Shown here one piece after another: positions 15,261 to 22,849 of a stretch of 29,472 bases of DNA. Positions within the stretch are counted from its first letter, which is position 1, and every line of letters begins with the position of its first letter. The notes under the pieces were generated by a model. The model was not told where the DNA came from and did no database searches. It saw only the letters and a program-made list of their open reading frames with translations. Position numbers and translations under genes: made by a program. The stretch comes from Colimorpha sp045222795 (GTDB lineage Bacteria; Bacteroidota; Bacteroidia; Bacteroidales; P3), in the NCBI GenBank assembly GCA_045222795.1, contig JBGUZF010000059.1:1-29472 (forward strand). The letters run 5' to 3'.

Positions 15261-17585
15261 ATGAAAAATCTTGTAATAGTTGAGTCGCCCGCCAAGGCCA
15301 AGACCATTGAGAAATTCCTTGGCAAGGACTACACCGTCAAGTCGAGCTACGGTCATATCCGCGACCTGGCGAAGAAAGAGATGAGCATCGACGTGGACAG
15401 CGACTACGAGCCGCAGTACCAAATCAGCGATGACAAGCGCAGTCTTGTGAATGAGCTGCAGAAAGCCGTGAAGAGCGCCGACAAGGTGTGGCTCGCATCC
15501 GATGAGGACCGCGAGGGAGAAGCCATCGCCTGGCACCTGCAGGAGACCCTGAAGCTCGACCCGAAGACCACACAGCGTATCGTCTTCAACGAAATCACCA
15601 AGACGGCCATCCTCCATGCCATCGAGAACCCCCGTCAGATTGACATGAACCTCGTCGACGCACAGCAGGCCCGCCGCGTGCTCGACCGCCTCGTGGGCTA
15701 TGAGATAAGCCCCATCCTGTGGAGCAAGATCAAACCCGCCCTCAGCGCCGGCCGTGTGCAGAGTGTCGCCGTACGCCTCATCGTCGAGCGCGAGGAGGAG
15801 ATAAAGAACTTCGTGAGCAAGCCCTATTTCCGCATCACAGCCCTGTTCCGTCCCGTCGACGGCAACAAGACCATCGCCGCCGAGATGAGCCGCCACTTCG
15901 AAACCGAGGCCGAGGCCGAGGAGATGCTGAAGAGCCTTATCGGCGCCTCGTTCAAGATTAGCCGCATCGAGACCAAGCCGGCCCGCCGCACCCCCGCACC
16001 GCCCTTCACCACCTCGACCCTCCAACAGGAGGCCAGCCGCAAGCTGGGCTTCAGCGTGGCACGCACCATGCAGGTGGCACAGCAGCTGTACGAAAGCGGA
16101 TACATCACCTACATGCGTACCGACAGCGTGAACCTCAGTGACCTTGCCCTCAACATGGCCAAGAAAGAGATTACCGCCCAGTACGGTGCCGAATACCACA
16201 AGCTGCGCCGCTACCAGACCAAGACCAAAGGCGCCCAGGAGGCCCACGAAGCCATACGTCCCACCGACCTCACACGCCAGAGCATCAACACCGAGAGCGC
16301 ACAGCGCCGCCTCTACGAACTTATCTGGAAGCGCACCGTGGCCAGCCAGATGGCCGACGCCGAACTGGAGAAAACAGAAATAGAGATCAGCGTCAGCGGA
16401 GCAAAGACATCGTTCCAGTGCAGCGGCGAGCAAGTGAAGTTCGACGGCTTCCTAAAAGTGTACATGGAGAGCACCGACGACGAGAACGAAGAGCAGACCG
16501 AGCGCATGCTGCCGCGTCTGCCCGAAGGCACCATCATGAGTATTGAGAATTGCGATGCCACCGAGCACTGGACCCAGCACCCCGCACGCTACACTGAGGC
16601 CAGCCTCGTGAAGAAGCTCGAAGACCTCGGCATCGGCCGTCCTTCGACCTATGCCCCCACCATCAGCACCATCCTCAAACGCGAATACATCATCAAGGAG
16701 GACCGTGAGGCGGAGGCCAAAGAATGCACCGTGCTGTCGCTCAAAGGCAACCAGATAAAGAAAAGCATCCACACCGAGAAAGGCTTTGCCGAGAAGGGCA
16801 AGCTCTTCCCCACCGACATCGGATGCGTGGTCAACAACTTCCTGATGGAGCACTTCAACAACATCATGGACTACAACTTCACGGCCACCGTCGAGAAAGA
16901 CTTCGACGAAATCGCCGACGGCAAGAAGGAGTGGCGCAAAGTTATTGACAAGTTCTATGTGCCTTTCCACAAGAACATACGCCAGACGCAGCAGACCTCG
17001 CAGCGCACCACTGGCAGCCGCCTGCTGGGCACCGACCCCAAGAGCGGCAAGAACGTATACGCCAAGATTGGCCGCTTCGGCACCCTGGTGCAAATCGGCG
17101 AGACCAACAGCGACGAGAAGCCCCTGTTCGCAAGCATGAAGAAGGGCCAGAGCATCGAGACCATCACCCTCGAGGAGGCCCTCGGTCTCTTCGCCCTGCC
17201 GCGCACCCTCGGCAAGTTCGAGGACAAGGACGTGGCCGTCAGCATCGGCAAATTCGGTCCCTACGTGCGCCACAACAACAAATTCTACTCCCTCGGCAAA
17301 AACGACGACCCGTATGAGGTGTCGTTGGAGCGCGCCATCGAGATTATCAAAATCAAGCGTGCCGCCGAAGAGGAGAAGGAAGAGCTGAAGAAACTGTATC
17401 CCCACGAGATAGGCATCCAGGAGGGTGAAGCCGTGGTGTCCAACATCGGCCGCTTCGGACCCTACCTCACCTATCGCGGCGAGAACTTCCGTCTGGCCAA
17501 AGGCGTCGACCCGCTGAAGCTCACGCTCGCCGAAGCGATGAAGATTATCGACAACGCCACCAAGAAGAAAGCAAAGAAGAAATAG
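15261..17585 (+). CDS. topA: DNA topoisomerase I
   Basis: A 774-residue type IA topoisomerase that relaxes negative supercoils. It opens with the TOPRIM domain (LVIVESPAKAKTIEKFLG, then the acidic DEDREGEA motif in LASDEDREGEAIAWHLQ). The catalytic tyrosine is Tyr284 in TYMRTDSV. LSAGRVQSVAVRLIVEREEEI and GIGRPSTYAPTISTI are the other conserved type IA blocks. In place of the zinc fingers of the E. coli enzyme, the C-terminus has three Topo_C_Rpt-like units (AKIGRFGTLVQIG, VSIGKFGPYVRHN, SNIGRFGPYLTYRGENF) and ends in a basic tail KKKAKKK. This is the usual Bacteroidota form, and the length is normal. The downstream glycosyltransferase starts within about 20 nt. Confidence 0.97.
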   Translation: MKNLVIVESPAKAKTIEKFLGKDYTVKSSYGHIRDLAKKEMSIDVDSDYEPQYQISDDKRSLVNELQKAVKSADKVWLASDEDREGEAIAWHLQETLKLDPKTTQRIVFNEITKTAILHAIENPRQIDMNLVDAQQARRVLDRLVGYEISPILWSKIKPALSAGRVQSVAVRLIVEREEEIKNFVSKPYFRITALFRPVDGNKTIAAEMSRHFETEAEAEEMLKSLIGASFKISRIETKPARRTPAPPFTTSTLQQEASRKLGFSVARTMQVAQQLYESGYITYMRTDSVNLSDLALNMAKKEITAQYGAEYHKLRRYQTKTKGAQEAHEAIRPTDLTRQSINTESAQRRLYELIWKRTVASQMADAELEKTEIEISVSGAKTSFQCSGEQVKFDGFLKVYMESTDDENEEQTERMLPRLPEGTIMSIENCDATEHWTQHPARYTEASLVKKLEDLGIGRPSTYAPTISTILKREYIIKEDREAEAKECTVLSLKGNQIKKSIHTEKGFAEKGKLFPTDIGCVVNNFLMEHFNNIMDYNFTATVEKDFDEIADGKKEWRKVIDKFYVPFHKNIRQTQQTSQRTTGSRLLGTDPKSGKNVYAKIGRFGTLVQIGETNSDEKPLFASMKKGQSIETITLEEALGLFALPRTLGKFEDKDVAVSIGKFGPYVRHNNKFYSLGKNDDPYEVSLERAIEIIKIKRAAEEEKEELKKLYPHEIGIQEGEAVVSNIGRFGPYLTYRGENFRLAKGVDPLKLTLAEAMKIIDNATKKKAKKK

Positions 17586-17609
17586 TTGTCAGTCGGTAGT
17601 TGACAGTGA
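17583..17609. repeat. AGTTGAC heptamer repeat at the topA/glycosyltransferase junction
   Basis: TAGTTGTCAGT (17583-17593) and TAGTTGACAGT (17597-17607) are direct copies 14 nt apart with one difference. The words AGTTGTC, AGTCGGT, AGTTGAC and AGTGAGG share period 7. The repeat contains both the topA stop and the GTG start of the next gene. Confidence 0.55.
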
Positions 17610-19570
17610 GGCTCTCCATCGTAATAGTAAACTACAACGTCAAGTACTTCCTCAAACAGTGCCTGGCGTCGGTCTTCGGGTCTGACAGAAAGCTCGGGGA
17701 CGGTAGTGAACTGGAGCTGGACGTATGGGTCGTTGACAACGACTCGGTCGACGGCAGCGTCGAGATGGTACAGCACGACTTCCCGCAGGTACACGTCATC
17801 GCCAACAAAGACAACGTGGGCTTCGCCCGCGCCAACAATATGGCACTACGTGCCATATCAGTGGGGAGTGGGGAGTGGGGAGTGGATAGCACAGGATCAG
17901 ATGCTACCAACTACACACTATCCACTACCCACTTTTTTTTGCTTCTCAACCCCGACACCATCGTCGAGCGAGACACCTTCGTGCGCTGCGCCGACTTCAT
18001 GGCCTCACATCCCGACTGCGGCGGTCTGTGTGTCAAGATGGTCGACGGCCACGGACGCTTCCTCAAAGAGAGCAAACGCGGCTTTCCCACCCCGCAGGCA
18101 TCGTTCTACAAGATTTCTGGCCTCATACATCTCTTCCCCCGTTCCAAACGCATCGCGGCCTACTACATGGGCCACCTGTCAGAGGACGAGGTGAACGAGA
18201 TAGAGATTATGCCCGGCGCCTTCCTGATGTTCCGCCGCGAGGTGTACGAGAAGATAGGCGGACTGGACGAGAGCTACTTCATGTACGGCGAGGACATCGA
18301 CTTCTCATGGCGCATAAGGCTGGCGGGCTGGAAGAACTACTACCTGCCCGAGACACGTATCGTCCACTACAAAGGCGAGAGCACCAAGAAGGGGTCGATG
18401 AACTACGTCTACACCTTCTACAACGCCATGTCCATCTTCGTGAAGAAATATTTCAGCGGCGATGGCGCACGCCTGTTCAACCTGTTGCTGCACCTGGCCA
18501 TCTGGCTGCGTGCCGCGGCGGCATGGCTGCGGCGCATAGTCCGCAAGGTGGCGGTGCCAGTGCTCGACTTCGGCGTGGCCTACGGCGGATGGGTGCTGCT
18601 GAAGCACCTGTGGGAGATATACAAAGGCGTAGGCGCCGACTACTACCCTGCGGAATACACTCTGCTGGTAATACCTCTGTATATCCTCATCCTCATGTGC
18701 AGCAGCTGGCTGGGAGGCGGCTACGACCGTCCCGTACACTTGGGCCGCATAGTTCGCGGCATGGGCATAGGCCTGCTGTTGCTGCTGGCATTCTATTCGC
18801 TGCTCGACGAGAGTCAGCGCTACTCGCGCATGCTGCTGCTCCTCGGCTCACTATGGACTCTCTTCTCATCCTTGCTGATACGTCTCGTGCTGAGTCTCTG
18901 CAATGTGAAAGGCTACTCGCTGCGCACTCGTACCCGAGGCACCGCCATCGTCGTGGGACAACCCGACGAAACGACACGCATCGCGGTTCTCTACACCTCT
19001 ATGGGCATGCCTGCCGACCGCCTGACGGCCACCGCCGACAGCGACCCGCGCCACCTGCAGGACCTCATCCGCATCGAGCATGCCGAAGAGGTGGTATTCT
19101 GCGGTCACGACATCGACCTGGGCCGCATCATAGAACTAATGAGCACTCTGCGCACCACTGGCGTGGACTACAAGATAGCGCCGTCGGAGAGCGACTACAT
19201 CATCGGCAGCGAGACCATCCTCTCCACCGACGGCATCTACATCGCCAGTCTCGACACCATCAGCACCGACACAAGCCGCCGCATCAAGCGCACCTTCGAT
19301 GTCGCCACCTCGCTGCTGGCACTACTCCTCTCCCCCATCCTCTTCTGGCCGCAGCGCCGCAAAAGCAAATACTTCGGCCACTGCCTCTCGGTGCTCGTCG
19401 GACGCCAGTCGTGGGTGGGCTATGCAGGCCACCGTGGCGTCTTCTCGCCATCAGACCTGCTGTCCTCAGCATCCACAGAACTGCAAAACCGCCTCATGCT
19501 GCGCTATATGCGCCACTACCGCATGGGCACTGACTTCACCATACTGATACGCAACTGGAACAACCTGTAA
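17606..19570 (+). CDS. GT2 glycosyltransferase fused to a polyprenyl-phosphotransferase-like membrane domain
   Basis: A 654-residue predicted membrane protein. GTG 17606 gives MRLSIVIVNYNV, a normal GT2 start; a TTG at 17600 would add two residues. The GT2 half (1-290) has VVDNDSVDGS, the DXD equivalent NPDT (115-118) and YGEDIDFSWR (227-236). About four hydrophobic segments follow (roughly 322-338, 351-369, 384-400, 407-431). Then comes a Rossmann-like region (GTAIVVGQPDE to DGIYIASLDT). Last is KRTFDVATSLLALLLSPI (561-578) and VLVGRQSWVGYA, which resemble the first helix and the GxxSLVG motif of bacterial sugar transferases (PF02397). The catalytic core between them is missing. It probably builds a surface polysaccharide or O-antigen; a scaffold or degenerate phosphotransferase role for the second half is inference. 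Residues 84-109 are a repeat-derived insertion next to a T8 tract. Confidence 0.82.
   Translation: MRLSIVIVNYNVKYFLKQCLASVFGSDRKLGDGSELELDVWVVDNDSVDGSVEMVQHDFPQVHVIANKDNVGFARANNMALRAISVGSGEWGVDSTGSDATNYTLSTTHFFLLLNPDTIVERDTFVRCADFMASHPDCGGLCVKMVDGHGRFLKESKRGFPTPQASFYKISGLIHLFPRSKRIAAYYMGHLSEDEVNEIEIMPGAFLMFRREVYEKIGGLDESYFMYGEDIDFSWRIRLAGWKNYYLPETRIVHYKGESTKKGSMNYVYTFYNAMSIFVKKYFSGDGARLFNLLLHLAIWLRAAAAWLRRIVRKVAVPVLDFGVAYGGWVLLKHLWEIYKGVGADYYPAEYTLLVIPLYILILMCSSWLGGGYDRPVHLGRIVRGMGIGLLLLLAFYSLLDESQRYSRMLLLLGSLWTLFSSLLIRLVLSLCNVKGYSLRTRTRGTAIVVGQPDETTRIAVLYTSMGMPADRLTATADSDPRHLQDLIRIEHAEEVVFCGHDIDLGRIIELMSTLRTTGVDYKIAPSESDYIIGSETILSTDGIYIASLDTISTDTSRRIKRTFDVATSLLALLLSPILFWPQRRKSKYFGHCLSVLVGRQSWVGYAGHRGVFSPSDLLSSASTELQNRLMLRYMRHYRMGTDFTILIRNWNNL
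17838..17858. repeat. Perfect 8-bp inverted repeat inside the glycosyltransferase
   Basis: ATATGGCA (17838-17845) and TGCCATAT (17851-17858) are exact complements around CTACG. They lie in frame immediately before the GTGGGGA repeat block. Confidence 0.55.
17861..17940. repeat. In-frame inverted GTGGGGA repeat block ending in T8
   Basis: GTGGGGA occurs three times at period 7 from 17861, then GTGGATAG. The complementary words lie at 17918-17933; AGTGGGGAGTGGATAG pairs with them at 15 of 16 positions. Eight T follow at 17933-17940. The block encodes a foreign-looking stretch (VGSGEWGVDSTG, then LSTTHFF) between NNMALR and LLLNPDT, which are normally close together in GT2 enzymes. Confidence 0.8.
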
Positions 19571-19685
19571 ATTGAAAATTGAAAGTTGAAAATTGAAATT
19601 ATTATGGCTGTCAATAAACATACGAAAATACTGGTGCTTGCCTGCGCAAGCATAATTTTCAATTTTCAATTTTCAACTTTCAACT
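19570..19685. repeat. Inverted pair of TTGAAAA arrays around a start codon
   Basis: The left array 19570-19600 holds four TTGAAAA-like heptamers. The right array 19653-19685 holds four or more TTTTCAA-like heptamers. They are complementary over about 20-30 nt and enclose the ATG at 19604 plus about 15 codons. The right array encodes part of the signal peptide (IFNFQFSTF). Confidence 0.85.
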
Positions 19686-20314
19686 CTGCCATGGCTCAGC
19701 AGCGCATCCACGCTTTTGTCACCTCCGGCGTCACCTTCAGCCAGATAGAGGGTGATGAGTTGAAAGGCTTCAAGCAGATAGGCTACACAGGCGGCGTGGG
19801 TGCCCTTGTCTCACTGAGCGAAAACAACCGCTGGGGCATGAGCCTCGAAGCCCTCTTCAGCCAGCGCGGCGCCCGCAGCAAGGCCGACACCCGCTACTAT
19901 CTCTACCGACTCGACATACGCTCCAACTACATCGAGATACCCCTGCTACTGCATTTCCAGGACCGTCACGGCGGCATGCTCTTCGGCGCCGGCGTCAGCT
20001 ACGGCCGACTCGTACGACAGCCACACGGCGAGATAGGTTTCAGCCCTACCTTCTTCGTGCCCGACACCACCGACAAAGCCTTCCTGCCCAACGACTTCAT
20101 GGTCGTTGCCGACGCCCGTTTCACAATCTGGCGCGGACTCCAGTTCAATATTCGCTGGCAATATTCGCTCGTGGCCGTGAAGCGCGACTGGACTTTCCAC
20201 TACTTCGACGGCTACGAGTCCGACGTCAACGGCAACCAGGTGGAACGTTGGACCACCATCACCAACGACTGCTACAACCACAGCATAGTATTACGATTAA
20301 TATGGCAGTTCTAG
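19604..20314 (+). CDS. Outer-membrane beta-barrel protein
   Basis: A 236-residue exported protein. ATG 19604 follows the TTGAAAA array; an in-frame TTG at 19586 would lie inside that array and is rejected. The signal peptide has n-region MAVNKHTK, a core with IIFNFQFSTFN and a likely cleavage after AMAQ. The mature part has amphipathic strands (GVGALVSLSENNRWGMSLEALFSQRG, YIEIPLLLHFQD, MLFGAGVSYGRLV) and ends IVLRLIWQF with terminal Phe, as in PorT-type or porin-like barrels. Function is unknown. The two barrels of the window share the repeat-encoded signal-peptide core but are otherwise different in sequence. Its last 13 nt overlap coaD, which suggests cotranscription. Confidence 0.78.
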   Translation: MAVNKHTKILVLACASIIFNFQFSTFNSAMAQQRIHAFVTSGVTFSQIEGDELKGFKQIGYTGGVGALVSLSENNRWGMSLEALFSQRGARSKADTRYYLYRLDIRSNYIEIPLLLHFQDRHGGMLFGAGVSYGRLVRQPHGEIGFSPTFFVPDTTDKAFLPNDFMVVADARFTIWRGLQFNIRWQYSLVAVKRDWTFHYFDGYESDVNGNQVERWTTITNDCYNHSIVLRLIWQF

Positions 20315-20748
20315 CTCTTTTCCCTGGCTCTTTCGACCCCTTCACCGCAGGTCACGAGGCCGTGCTGCGGCGCGTGCTGCCGCTTTTCGACAAGGTGGTG
20401 GTGGCTGTGGGAGTAAATAGTGAAAAACACTGCATGTTCAGTCCCGAAGAGCGCGTGGGGCGCATACGGCAGATGCTTGCCGACTGCCCAAAGGTAGAGG
20501 TGCTGTCCTACAGCGGCATGACCATAGACCTCTGCCACCAACTCGGTGCCAAATGCATCATCCGCGGCATACGTACCGCCGAAGACTTCGAATACGAGCA
20601 GCTGGTGGCCAGCGTCAACCGTCAGCAGGACCCCTCCATCGAGACCCTCCTCGTAATGGCCGATGCCGACCATCAGAAGATATCATCCACCTTGGAGCGG
20701 GAGAAACTCAGTCACCCAGACACACAGACACTCAGTCACCTTTGTTAG
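20302..20748 (+). CDS. coaD: Phosphopantetheine adenylyltransferase with altered C-terminus
   Basis: A 148-residue nucleotidyltransferase for the penultimate step of coenzyme A synthesis (4'-phosphopantetheine + ATP to dephospho-CoA). ATG 20302 gives MAVLALFPGSFDPFTAGH with the (H/T)xGH motif TAGH. SYSGMTIDLCHQLGAKCIIRGIRTAEDFEYE and the KISST motif are conserved. In normal CoaD the ISSS/ISST motif is followed by a VRE helix and about 15-20 more residues. Here the sequence after KISSTLERE is KLSHPDTQTLSHLC, encoded by a CTCAGTCA/CCCAGACA octamer repeat. The C-terminal helix therefore seems replaced, although all catalytic motifs remain. It overlaps the preceding barrel gene by 13 nt and recG by about 7 nt. 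Confidence 0.92.
   Translation: MAVLALFPGSFDPFTAGHEAVLRRVLPLFDKVVVAVGVNSEKHCMFSPEERVGRIRQMLADCPKVEVLSYSGMTIDLCHQLGAKCIIRGIRTAEDFEYEQLVASVNRQQDPSIETLLVMADADHQKISSTLEREKLSHPDTQTLSHLC
20707..20740. repeat. Octamer array (CACCCAGA-type) at the coaD/recG junction
   Basis: The words CACCCAGA, CACACAGA and CACTCAGT follow at period 8, flanked by CTCAGT at both ends. The array encodes the aberrant coaD tail and lies immediately upstream of the likely recG start. Confidence 0.7.
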
Positions 20749-22826
20749 TCAACGACGACATATCATATCTCAAGGGCGTAGGCCCATCGCGTGCCAAAGT
20801 GCTGGCCGCCGAGCTCGACGTCTACACCGCCGGCGACCTGTTGCTTTATTTCCCCTTCCGACATATCGACCGCTCGCAGCATAGCACCATAGCCACCCTC
20901 ACCGAGGAGACAGGCTACGTGGTGCTGGTGGGTACGGTGAGCAATATGCAGACCGTAAGCACAGGCAAATACCGCGAGCGACTCACCGTAGACTTCACTG
21001 ACGGAACTGGCACAATGCAACTGGTATGGTTCCAAGGCACCAAATGGGTGCGCGAGAAACTGAAACACGATGTGAAATACATCATCATGGGCCGCCCAAC
21101 GGTCTTCAACGGCCAGTGGCAGATGACGCATCCCGAACTTGAGACAGACTCTACAACCGACAGCAGTCATCAGCCCTTCCTGCCTGTCTACACCACAACC
21201 GAGAAGATGAAGAGTAGCGGCCTCGGCACCCGTGCAATGGCACGCCTCACCGAGACCCTCGTGGGCTGTATCGCCGGCATCGAGGAGAACCTGCCGCAGG
21301 AGGTCCTCGACCGCTACCACCTGCTCCCGCGCCGCGAAGCCCTGAAAGCCATACATTACCCCGAAAGCCAAGTCCAGCTCGACGCAGCACGCACAAGGCT
21401 GAAGTTCGAGGAGCTCTTCTTCCTCCAGCTCGACTACCAGTACGCCCGCACCTCACGCCAGCAGCACTCAGAAGGACGCGTCTTCAGCCGTGTGGGCGAG
21501 TGCTTCAACAGCTTCTACAACGAGCACCTGCCCTTCCCCCTCACCGGAGCACAGAAACGTGTCATCCGTGAGGTGCGCGAGGATATGCGCTCGGGACACC
21601 AGATGAACCGTCTGCTGCAGGGTGACGTGGGCAGCGGCAAGACCCTCGTGGCCTTGATGTGCATGCTCATAGCCCTCGACAACGGCAGCCAGGCCTGCCT
21701 CATGGCACCCACCGAGATTCTCGCCACACAGCACTACAACACCTTCCTGCGCATGCTTGACGGCATGGGCATAGGCGTCGAACTGCTTATAGGCAGCGTG
21801 CGTCCCGCTGACAAGAAGAAGATGAAGGCCCGCATCGCCAGCGGTGAGACCAAGATAGTCATAGGCACCCACGCCCTGATAGAGGACAACGTGCAGTTCG
21901 CCGACCTCGGTCTCGTGGTCATCGACGAGCAGCACCGCTTCGGCGTCGAACAGCGCGCCAAGCTCTGGAGCAAGTCCATCCCCGCACCCCACGTGCTGGT
22001 GATGACCGCCACCCCCATACCGCGCACCCTGGCCATGACCGTCTACGGCGACCTCGACTGCTCCGTTATCGACGAGCTGCCCCCGGGACGCCACCCCGTG
22101 CGCACCTACCACCGCACAGAGCCACGCCGCCCGCACGTCTTCCATTTCCTTAAGCAGCAGATCGATGCCGGTCGGCAGGTATACATCGTCTATCCCCTCA
22201 TCCACGAAAGCGAGAAGCTCGACCTCAAGGACCTCGAAGAGGGCCTCGCCATGGTGCAGAACTACTTCCCGCGACCCCAGTACCAGACCTCCATGGTCCA
22301 CGGCCAGCTCACCGCCGAGGAGAAAGCCTTCGAGATGCAGCGCTTCAAGGAAGGCAAAACGCATATCATGGTAGCCACCACGGTCATCGAGGTGGGCGTC
22401 GACGTGCCCAACGCCACAGTGATGGTCATTGAGAACGCCGAACGTTTCGGCCTCTCGCAGCTGCACCAGCTGCGCGGCCGCGTGGGACGCGGCGCCGACC
22501 AGAGCTACTGCATCCTCATGACCAAGGACAATCTCGGCAGCACATCGCTCGAACGCATACGCACCATGTGCCGCACCACCGACGGTTTCCAGATAGCCGA
22601 GGCCGACCTGCGCCTGCGCGGACCGGGAGATATGCAAGGACTGCAGCAGAGCGGCATGCTCGACCTCAAACTCGCCTCCATCGTCGACGACGAACCCCTC
22701 GTGGCCGCCACACGCAACGAGGTCCACGACCTCCTGGAGGCCGACCCCACACTCTCGCGCTACCCCATGCTGCAACGCTACATCGCCAACTCCAAAAACA
22801 AACTCCTCTGGGGGAAAATCTCATAA
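20742..22826 (+). CDS. recG: ATP-dependent DNA helicase RecG
   Basis: A 694-residue SF2 helicase that drives branch migration at stalled forks and Holliday junctions. No suitable ATG exists: the family-typical N-terminus DISYLKGVGPSRAKVL is preceded by TTG at 20742, which overlaps the coaD stop and gives the usual RecG length. The wedge/OB region (100-200) contains YVVLVGTVSNM and MQLVWFQGTKWV. Helicase motifs are GDVGSGKTLVALM (Walker A), MAPTEILATQH, DEQHRFGVEQR (DEQH box), MTATPIPRTLAMTVYGDLD, the specific ELPPGRHPVRT, ATTVIEVGVDVPNA and QLRGRVGRG. The end RYIANSKNKLLWGKIS is intact. The following GNAT gene is in the same frame and is separated only by the TAA stop and three codons. Confidence 0.95.
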   Translation: MLVNDDISYLKGVGPSRAKVLAAELDVYTAGDLLLYFPFRHIDRSQHSTIATLTEETGYVVLVGTVSNMQTVSTGKYRERLTVDFTDGTGTMQLVWFQGTKWVREKLKHDVKYIIMGRPTVFNGQWQMTHPELETDSTTDSSHQPFLPVYTTTEKMKSSGLGTRAMARLTETLVGCIAGIEENLPQEVLDRYHLLPRREALKAIHYPESQVQLDAARTRLKFEELFFLQLDYQYARTSRQQHSEGRVFSRVGECFNSFYNEHLPFPLTGAQKRVIREVREDMRSGHQMNRLLQGDVGSGKTLVALMCMLIALDNGSQACLMAPTEILATQHYNTFLRMLDGMGIGVELLIGSVRPADKKKMKARIASGETKIVIGTHALIEDNVQFADLGLVVIDEQHRFGVEQRAKLWSKSIPAPHVLVMTATPIPRTLAMTVYGDLDCSVIDELPPGRHPVRTYHRTEPRRPHVFHFLKQQIDAGRQVYIVYPLIHESEKLDLKDLEEGLAMVQNYFPRPQYQTSMVHGQLTAEEKAFEMQRFKEGKTHIMVATTVIEVGVDVPNATVMVIENAERFGLSQLHQLRGRVGRGADQSYCILMTKDNLGSTSLERIRTMCRTTDGFQIAEADLRLRGPGDMQGLQQSGMLDLKLASIVDDEPLVAATRNEVHDLLEADPTLSRYPMLQRYIANSKNKLLWGKIS

Positions 22827-22849
22827 AGTGGAAAGTTGAAAGTGGAAAA
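22825..22849. repeat. AAAGTGG heptamer array between recG and GNAT gene
   Basis: AAAGTGG, AAAGTTG, AAAGTGG and AAAA follow at period 7. The array begins within the recG stop codon and supplies the only available start codons (TTG 22836, GTG 22842) of the acetyltransferase. Confidence 0.7.

Noticed and set aside
16452..17405. Minus-strand open frame of 317 codons opposite topA
   Set aside because: topA is complete with all motifs. The antisense frame is Leu/Val/Glu-rich by codon-mirror effect and has no plausible domain.
17861..17940. True intrinsic terminator ending a short glycosyltransferase transcript
   Set aside because: The frame continues intact through the hairpin and the downstream enzyme motifs (NPDT, EDIDFSW) are conserved. 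Reported only as a candidate switch.
18028..19533. Plus-strand 501-codon frame overlapping the glycosyltransferase
   Set aside because: Frame-shifted shadow rich in Arg, His and Pro. The GT2 and phosphotransferase-like motifs are in the other frame.
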